Shown here piece after piece: positions 8,881 through 13,307 of a stretch of DNA of 13,307 nt. The stretch spans positions 1 through 13,307 of the forward strand of contig JBDSTZ010000189.1 in the NCBI GenBank assembly GCA_039927975.1, in the 5' to 3' direction. The translations under genes were made by a program, and so were the position numbers. Numbering within the stretch: the first letter of the stretch is position 1; the number at the start of each line of letters is the position of its first letter. The notes below the pieces were generated by a model, which saw nothing but the letters and a program-made list of their open reading frames with translations, made no database searches and was not told where the DNA came from. Origin of the DNA: JBDSTZ01 sp039927975 (lineage in GTDB: Bacteria; Pseudomonadota; Gammaproteobacteria; Burkholderiales; Burkholderiaceae_D).

Positions 8881-10584
8881 CTAGGCCGGCGAGACGAAAT
8901 CGGCCAGAAAAGTCCTTGTGGTTTTGTCCGGAAAGGCGATGGTTACCTGGTCGCCGGCCACGCTCTCCACGGTGCCGATGTCGTATTTGGGCACCCTCAC
9001 CCTGGCGCCGATCTCGAACGCGGGCGCCACGGTGGCCGGCACCGGCTCGCTGTCGAATTCATCGTCGCGGATGTCGATTTCTTCCAGCGCGACCGGCGGG
9101 TTGAGGCAGTTATCGCAGCGGCAGCACTTCTCGAAGCCTTCGACGGCGTCGCCAAAATAATCGAGCAGCAGCTTCCAGCGGCAAAATACGCTGACCGCGT
9201 ACGACACCATCTGCTCAAGCGCATCGCGGTCGCGCTCCTGTTTTTCAGCATAGACGTGGGCCATCTGCTCGTACAGCGCGGCGCGCGGCTCGACCGCCGT
9301 CAGCAGGTAATCGAGCTTGCGGTTCTGGCGCAGCAGGCGGCCGTCCTTGAGCATCTTGAGGCAGATCTTCAGCTTGGTGGCCGTCAGGTCTTCGAGCGCT
9401 TCGTGCAGGCTGTCGTAATCGAAGGACGATCCGGCCGCCAGCTTGCGGGCGGCCTCGTACACGGTCTTCAATTCCTCGGCGCCCGGATAGTGCTTCACCA
9501 GGAAGAACTGCTGCACCCGTTTGTCGTCCTGGAAGAACAGCAGGGTGCAGTCGGCGTCGGCGGCGTCGCGGCCGGCGCGGCCCGACTCCTGGTAGTAGGC
9601 TTCGAGGTTGGCCGGCATCTGCAGGTGGATGACGAAGCGGGTGTCGGCCTTGTCGATGCCCATGCCAAAGGCGTTGGTGGCGACCATCACGCGGCGTTCG
9701 CCGGCCATGAACAAGTCCTGGCTTTCCTTGCGCTCGGCCGCGCCCAGCTTGCCGTGGTAGAGGGCGACGCTCTCGCCGGCGTCCTGCAGGATCTGCACCA
9801 TCTCTTCGGCCGCCTTGACGGTGGCGGCGTAGATGATGCCGACGCCCTCGGTCTGGCGCACGATCTCGAGCGCTTGCGCGTAGCGTTCATCGGCGTTGGT
9901 CACCTGGACCACCCGGTAGTGCAGATTGGGCCGGTAGATGCCGGTGTTGACGACCTTCATGCGCGGGCGGCCGAGCTGCGTGGCGATGTCGTCGATGACG
10001 TCCTGGGTGGCGGTGGCAGTGAGCGCCAGCACCGGCGGGCGCCCGAGCGCTTCGATGGAGGCGGCCATTTCAATGTAGGCCGGGCGGAAGTCGTGGCCCC
10101 ATTGCGAGATGCAGTGGGCTTCGTCGATGACGACCAGGTCGATCTCGATCTGGCGCAGCACGGCCAGGAATTCCGGCATGGCCAGCCGTTCGGGGGTGCA
10201 GAAGACGATCTCGTGGCGCGCCGCGCGCAAGCCGGCCAGCGCGGTCTCCTCTTCCTCGCGCTTGAGGGTGCTGTTGAATTGCGAGACCGAGATGCCGAGC
10301 TCGGCGAGTTTTTCGAGCTGGTCTTTCATCAGCGAGATGAGCGGCGAGACGACGATGGTCGTGCCGCTGAGCATCTTGGCGGGAATCTGGTAGCAGAGCG
10401 ACTTGCCGCTGCCGGTGGGCATGATGGCGAGCGTGTCTTTGCGGTCGAGCACGCTGTCGATCACTTGCTGCTGGCCGTCGCGCAGCCGTTCGATGCCGAA
10501 CACCCTGCGCAACAGCTTGTTGATGGTGTGGCGGCGCATGGCGCGCAAGCCTTGGTGCATGAGGGTGGGGTCGTGTTTTGTCAT
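8881..10584 (-). CDS. recQ: RecQ-family ATP-dependent DNA helicase with Tudor-like C-terminus
   Basis: This is a superfamily 2 helicase of 567 residues from the ATG at 10584. RecQ motifs are complete: RDGQQQVID (35-43, motif 0), MPTGSGKS (55-62), SPLISLMKDQ (80-89), VIDEAHCISQWGHDFRP (152-168), LTATAT (188-193), FGMGIDKAD (306-314) and ESGRAGRD (333-340). Zinc ligands are C468, C487, C490 and C493. The order of accessory parts is odd. About 100 residues, including a winged-helix-like segment (about 395-430), lie between the helicase core and the zinc motif. No RQC winged helix or HRDC follows; instead the last 45 residues (523-567) read FEIGARVRVPKYDIGTV, like the Tudor-like end of PcrA/UvrD. 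Expected role: 3'-5' unwinding in recombination and fork repair. An ATG at 10620 would add 12 residues, but neither start has a well-spaced ribosome site. It likely heads the repair operon. Confidence 0.92.
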   Translation of the reverse strand: MTKHDPTLMHQGLRAMRRHTINKLLRRVFGIERLRDGQQQVIDSVLDRKDTLAIMPTGSGKSLCYQIPAKMLSGTTIVVSPLISLMKDQLEKLAELGISVSQFNSTLKREEEETALAGLRAARHEIVFCTPERLAMPEFLAVLRQIEIDLVVIDEAHCISQWGHDFRPAYIEMAASIEALGRPPVLALTATATQDVIDDIATQLGRPRMKVVNTGIYRPNLHYRVVQVTNADERYAQALEIVRQTEGVGIIYAATVKAAEEMVQILQDAGESVALYHGKLGAAERKESQDLFMAGERRVMVATNAFGMGIDKADTRFVIHLQMPANLEAYYQESGRAGRDAADADCTLLFFQDDKRVQQFFLVKHYPGAEELKTVYEAARKLAAGSSFDYDSLHEALEDLTATKLKICLKMLKDGRLLRQNRKLDYLLTAVEPRAALYEQMAHVYAEKQERDRDALEQMVSYAVSVFCRWKLLLDYFGDAVEGFEKCCRCDNCLNPPVALEEIDIRDDEFDSEPVPATVAPAFEIGARVRVPKYDIGTVESVAGDQVTIAFPDKTTRTFLADFVSPA

Positions 10585-10791
10585 GTCTCCAATGTAGAGC
10601 GCACGATAGACATTTTCCATAGGCGCAGACCTACACGGCGCGTAGGATGCTGGCCCCGCCGCTCGACATTGTCATTCAGACAGGGTCACGGCGCCTTGTC
10701 CTACAAAGTCGCGCTCGCTTGACCGATACGCCGGTTTTGAGGTATGGCCTAAGATGACATCATCGCCACACCACACCGCCAGGAGGACTCC

Positions 10792-10908
10792 ATGATGCGC
10801 TTATTTCCCATGACATGGACCGCCTTGCACGTTGCCCTGGCCAGTGCCGCCGCCTATGTGTTGTGCTCGACGGATTTGCTGGCTGGCGGGGTGGTCTACT
10901 TCCACTAA
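10792..10908 (+). CDS. Small hydrophobic (membrane-type) protein, 38 residues
   Basis: A short frame encodes 38 residues beginning MMRLFPMTWTALHVALAS and ending GGVVYFH. An Arg near the start is followed by one hydrophobic stretch from about residue 9 to 35, long enough for one membrane-spanning helix, with a single Cys at 25. A consensus Shine-Dalgarno AGGAGG (10781-10786) sits 5 bases before the ATG, the best ribosome site in the window. TTGACC at 10719-10724 is a possible -35, with only a weak TATGGC 18 bases later. It lies between the divergent recQ start and the convergent ahpD end and is transcribed away from recQ. I do not recognise the protein. A membrane micro-protein is the simplest reading; a leader peptide is less likely because no gene follows on this strand. 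Confidence 0.6.
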   Translation: MMRLFPMTWTALHVALASAAAYVLCSTDLLAGGVVYFH

Positions 10909-10915
10909 ACGCCAG

Positions 10916-10953
10916 CGCGCGAAGCGCCCGTCAAGACGGGCATTGCTTGCGCG
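10916..10953. terminator. Long hairpin between convergent ends of the small ORF and ahpD
   Basis: GCCCGTC (10926-10932) pairs with GACGGGC (10935-10941). The stem extends outward through CGCGC-G-AAGC (10916-10925) against GCTTGCGCG (10945-10953), with small bulges. It lies 3' of both converging genes, which fits a shared terminator, but T-runs on either side are short, so a classical intrinsic mechanism is not certain. Confidence 0.45.
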
Positions 10954-10964
10954 AACTGGGCTCT

Positions 10965-11486
10965 TTAACTCGACGCGACGATCACTTGTGACGCTGCATT
11001 GACCACCGCCGCGATGCGGCCGACGTCACGCAGCTGCTGCGAGGACATGCCCTCCTGCTTCAACAAATCGAAGTGCGACTTGATGCAGAAGTGGCATTTG
11101 CCGATGATCGACGCCGACAGCGCGTACATCTCGAAGCGGCGCTTGTCGACCCCGCCATTGGTGGCGTAAGCGTTCATGCGCAACTGCGCCGGCTGGCTCT
11201 TGAGGTCGGCGTCCTCGGTCATGTCGACATAGGGATACCAGGCATTGTTCATGGCCATCAGGCTGGCCGCCGTCATGGCCGCCCTGCTCTCTTCTTCCGA
11301 CAAGGCGCCACTGGCGAGGATCACGTCGATAATGGTGCGGCTCTTGGCCGCGAACGCCGCCGCCAGCGCCACGCCGACCGCATCGTTGCCTTCCAGGCTG
11401 GAGCGGGCAATGGTGCCGTCGATGTTAAGGCGGATATCCTTGGCGTAGTCGGGAATCAATTCCTTGATTGAATTAAGAAATTCCAT
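10965..11486 (-). CDS. ahpD: Alkylhydroperoxidase AhpD
   Basis: The 173-residue all-helical protein belongs to the carboxymuconolactone decarboxylase/AhpD fold. The catalytic set is intact: E119, then C131 and C134 in GKCHFCIKSH, and H138. This is the thiol relay known from Mycobacterium AhpD, where the Cys pair is recharged by a dihydrolipoamide system and in turn reduces AhpC. It therefore probably serves as the electron donor for the peroxiredoxin encoded 62 bp upstream, taking the place of a flavoprotein AhpF. The start is supported by AGGAA (11497-11493), 6 bases before the ATG. A terminator between ahpC and ahpD suggests ahpD is expressed at a lower level by read-through. Confidence 0.94.
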   Translation of the reverse strand: MEFLNSIKELIPDYAKDIRLNIDGTIARSSLEGNDAVGVALAAAFAAKSRTIIDVILASGALSEEESRAAMTAASLMAMNNAWYPYVDMTEDADLKSQPAQLRMNAYATNGGVDKRRFEMYALSASIIGKCHFCIKSHFDLLKQEGMSSQQLRDVGRIAAVVNAASQVIVASS

Positions 11487-11510
11487 TGAAAATTCCTATC
11501 ATGTGGGGAT

Positions 11511-11533
11511 TTAAAAACCCGCCGAAGCGGGTT
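11511..11533 (-). terminator. Intrinsic terminator/attenuator with UUCG loop between ahpC and ahpD
   Basis: Read on the minus strand, AACCCGC (11533-11527) pairs with GCGGGTT (11522-11516) around a TTCG tetraloop, and five Ts in all close the end of the stem (11517-11513). The C(UUCG)G loop is exceptionally stable in RNA. Placed 16 bases after the ahpC stop codon, it should end most ahpC transcripts and let a fraction reach ahpD. Confidence 0.88.
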
Positions 11534-11548
11534 GCTGTGTTTGCAGTC

Positions 11549-12097
11549 TTACAGCGTGGCGCCGCCCACCGAGCGGTTGCAAGGGCACAGTTCGTCCGTC
11601 TGCAGGCCGTCGAGGATACGCAGAATTTCGGTCGGGTTGCGGCCGACGTTCAGGTTGTTGACCGAGACGTGCTGGATGGTGTTGTCCGGATCGACGATGA
11701 AGGTCGCGCGCAGGGCCACGCCAGCGGCGGCGTCACGCACGCCGAGCATGTCGACCAGGGCGCCGGTGGCGTCGCCGAAGGAGTAGTGGTTCAGCTTGTT
11801 CAGGTCGGCGTGCTCACGGCGCCATGCCAGTTTGCAGAATTCGTTGTCGGTCGAACCGCCCATCAGGACGGCGTCGCGGTCAGCCAGTTGGCCGTTCAGT
11901 TTCGCGAATTCGACGATTTCGGTCGGGCAGACGAAGGTGAAGTCTTTTGGATAGAAATAGATGACTTTCCATTTGCCGGGGAACGATGCTTCGGTGATCG
12001 TCTCGAACGCGGACACGCCGTTTTCTTCGTGGTGGTTGAAGCCTGGCTTGGCCGCCGGGACGCTGAACGCTTCTAATTTTTCGCCAACAGTTTTCAT
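11549..12097 (-). CDS. ahpC: Alkyl hydroperoxide reductase AhpC (2-Cys peroxiredoxin)
   Basis: This is a 182-residue peroxiredoxin with a thioredoxin-like fold. The peroxidatic cysteine is C57 in YPKDFTFVCPTE (49-60). The C-terminal CPC (C171, C173) supplies the resolving cysteine. Three cysteines in this arrangement match the mycobacterial AhpC type that works with AhpD, and ahpD lies next door; a fourth Cys is at 88. It reduces hydrogen peroxide, organic peroxides and possibly peroxynitrite in the cytoplasm. AAGGA (12110-12106) lies 8 bases before the ATG. A sigma-70-type promoter is visible about 40 bases further upstream, and a UUCG terminator follows the gene. Confidence 0.95.
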   Translation of the reverse strand: MKTVGEKLEAFSVPAAKPGFNHHEENGVSAFETITEASFPGKWKVIYFYPKDFTFVCPTEIVEFAKLNGQLADRDAVLMGGSTDNEFCKLAWRREHADLNKLNHYSFGDATGALVDMLGVRDAAAGVALRATFIVDPDNTIQHVSVNNLNVGRNPTEILRILDGLQTDELCPCNRSVGGATL

Positions 12098-12137
12098 GTT
12101 TTGATTCCTTGCGTGGTTTGGGAAAGGTGTGGGACGT

Positions 12138-12166
12138 AGTATAGAGCTATTGGAATCACATTTGAA
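12138..12166 (-). promoter_or_regulatory. Probable sigma-70 promoter of ahpC
   Basis: On the minus strand, TTCAAA (12166-12161) and TATACT (12143-12138) are separated by exactly 17 bases. The -10 matches 5 of 6 consensus bases and the -35 matches 4 of 6. The -10 is about 40 bases from the ahpC ATG, leaving room for a short leader with the ribosome site. Confidence 0.6.
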
Positions 12167-12181
12167 ATAGTATTTGTCTAG
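12167..12181 (-). promoter_or_regulatory. Possible OxyR-type dyad upstream of the ahpC -35
   Basis: ATAG-N7-CTAG (12167-12181) abuts the -35 element. OxyR sites are built from ATAG-N7-CTAT units, and activator sites often touch the -35, so peroxide control of ahpC is plausible. Only one such unit is clear; another ATAG/CTAT pair (12141-12150) has the wrong spacing. Treat it as suggestive. Confidence 0.28.
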
Positions 12182-12227
12182 GTGGCCGATAGCCTGCGAC
12201 TGTTGACACCTTGCCGTGCGTCTTCCT

Positions 12228-13307
12228 TCATGTCTTGGCGGCTAACTTGCCTGACAACTTGCCGGATAAAAACTGCGCCAGATACGGCGCGGTGGCGCTG
12301 GCTTTTTCCTTGGCCACCTGGCGCGGCGGGCCGGCGGCGACGATCGTCCCGCCGCTGTCGCCGGCGCCCGGACCGATGTCGATCACCCAGTCGCTGGCCG
12401 CCACCACGCGCATGGTGTGCTCGACCAGGATCACCGTGTTGCCGGCTTCGACCAGGCGATGCAGCTGCAGCAGCAGGCGGTCGACATCGGCCGGATGCAG
12501 GCCGGTGGTCGGTTCGTCCAGCACATACAGCATATTGCCGCGCGCGGCGCGCTGCAGCTCGGTCGCCAGCTTGATGCGCTGGGCTTCGCCGCCGGACAGT
12601 TCGGTGGCCGGCTGGCCCAGGCGCAGGTAGCCGAGCCCCACTTCGCGCAGGATGTCGAGCGAGCGGGCAATCGCCGGCTGGTCGGCGAAAAAGACGGACG
12701 CCGCGTCGACTGTCATGCCGAGCACCTCGGCGATGTGCTTGTCCTGGTAGCGCACTTCGAGCGTCTTGGCGTTGTAGCGCGCGCCGCCACAGGTCGGGCA
12801 CGGCGCGTACACGCTGGGCAGGAACAGCAGCTCGACCATGACGAAGCCTTCGCCTTCACAGTGGGCGCAGCGGCCCTTGGCGACGTTGAAGGAGAAGCGG
12901 CCGGCGTCGTACTTGCGGGCGCGCGCCATTTTGGTGGCGGCGAACAGGCTGCGCACGTGGTCGAACAGGCCGGTGTAGGTGGCCAGGTTCGAGCGCGGCG
13001 TGCGGCCGATCGGCTTCTGGTCGACCCGCACCAGGCGCCGGATCGATTCCATGCCGTGAGTGATGCGCCCCTCGCTGATCGTGTCCTGCGCCTGTTCGAG
13101 CGCATCGCCCTCCTCCGCCTCGGCCGGCGGCGCGTCATGCCCGAGCGCGGCTGCCACCAGGTCGACCAGCACCTGGCTGACCAGGCTCGATTTGCCGGAG
13201 CCGGACACGCCGGTCACACTGGTCATCACGCCCAGCGGAAAGGCGACGTCGAGGCCATGCAGGTTGTTGCGGCTGACACCTTTGAGCTTGAGCCAGCCGT
13301 TCGGCGC
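12228..13307 (-). CDS. uvrA: UvrA-family excinuclease ABC ATPase, C-terminal part (5' end outside window)
   Basis: The frame is open to the window edge and gives the last 359 residues of a UvrA-type ABC ATPase. Visible in order are Walker A GVSGSGKS (33-40 of the part seen), VDQKPIGRTPRSN, a zinc module with CAHC (147-150) and CPTC (170-173), the signature LSGGEAQ (237-243), Walker B LYVLDEPTTGLH (to 271) and VEHTM. This is the second nucleotide-binding half of UvrA, which recognises DNA damage and loads UvrB in nucleotide excision repair. An Ala/Glu-rich insert of about 30 residues lies between Walker A and VDQKPIGRTP. The wording of several motifs resembles UvrA paralogues as much as the housekeeping UvrA, so it could be a UvrA2-like or a long fused UvrA; the missing N-terminal half would decide. 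The end carries a short repeat, SGKLSGKL. It runs toward ahpC with no clear terminator between. Confidence 0.88.
   Translation of the reverse strand, partial: APNGWLKLKGVSRNNLHGLDVAFPLGVMTSVTGVSGSGKSSLVSQVLVDLVAAALGHDAPPAEAEEGDALEQAQDTISEGRITHGMESIRRLVRVDQKPIGRTPRSNLATYTGLFDHVRSLFAATKMARARKYDAGRFSFNVAKGRCAHCEGEGFVMVELLFLPSVYAPCPTCGGARYNAKTLEVRYQDKHIAEVLGMTVDAASVFFADQPAIARSLDILREVGLGYLRLGQPATELSGGEAQRIKLATELQRAARGNMLYVLDEPTTGLHPADVDRLLLQLHRLVEAGNTVILVEHTMRVVAASDWVIDIGPGAGDSGGTIVAAGPPRQVAKEKASATAPYLAQFLSGKLSGKLAAKT

Noticed and set aside
10669..10683. LexA-box-like sequence upstream of recQ (CTGT-N7-ACAA on the minus strand)
   Set aside because: The LexA consensus needs CTGT-N8-ACAG; both the spacing and the last base are wrong, so SOS control of the operon is not supported.
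8797..10722. 641-residue plus-strand open frame
   Set aside because: It is antisense to recQ, whose motifs are complete; the composition is that of a shadow frame.

Overview
The window is GC-rich and densely coded. Its gene families (a SlyB-like glycine-zipper protein, an AhpC/AhpD pair, and a ligase-associated repair cluster) look like those of a betaproteobacterium, most likely an Oxalobacteraceae member of the Massilia/Duganella/Janthinobacterium type. That placement is inferred from protein resemblance. No rRNA, tRNA, CRISPR array, IS element or prophage signal is visible.

Layout, left to right. (1) 85-318 (+) is a LuxR/NarL-type HTH fragment with no receiver domain. About 400 bases without a convincing gene follow. 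(2) 726-1589 (+) encodes an FNR-type regulator that keeps the FNR recognition helix but lacks the iron-sulfur cysteines; it ends at a strong intrinsic terminator. (3) 1856-2947 (-) encodes an exported glycine-zipper protein with an internal duplication, and its best start looks like AUC. (4) 3034-10584 (-) is the centrepiece: five repair genes read recQ, MBL/beta-CASP exonuclease, ATP-dependent DNA ligase, Lhr-like DEXH helicase, pdeM. The last four are the known ligase-associated DNA damage response set and overlap by 4 to 8 bases. A RecQ with unusual domain order sits 58 bp upstream of them. (5) 10792-10908 (+) is a 38-residue membrane-type ORF behind a consensus ribosome binding site. (6) 10965-12097 (-) is ahpC then ahpD, separated by a UUCG-loop terminator, with a recognisable sigma-70 promoter before ahpC. 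(7) 12228 to the window end (-) is the C-terminal ATPase half of a UvrA-family protein, cut by the window edge.

The window combines DNA repair (RecQ, nuclease, ligase, helicase, phosphoesterase, UvrA) with peroxide defence (AhpC, AhpD). In the repair operon, unwinding, end trimming and sealing activities are encoded together, which suggests a shared strand-processing pathway. AhpD is expected to reduce AhpC, so the pair forms an AhpF-independent peroxide reductase. I found no clear LexA box before recQ and only a weak OxyR-like dyad before ahpC. The most unusual items are the RecQ architecture, the apparent AUC start, the tiny membrane ORF and the headless regulator fragment.
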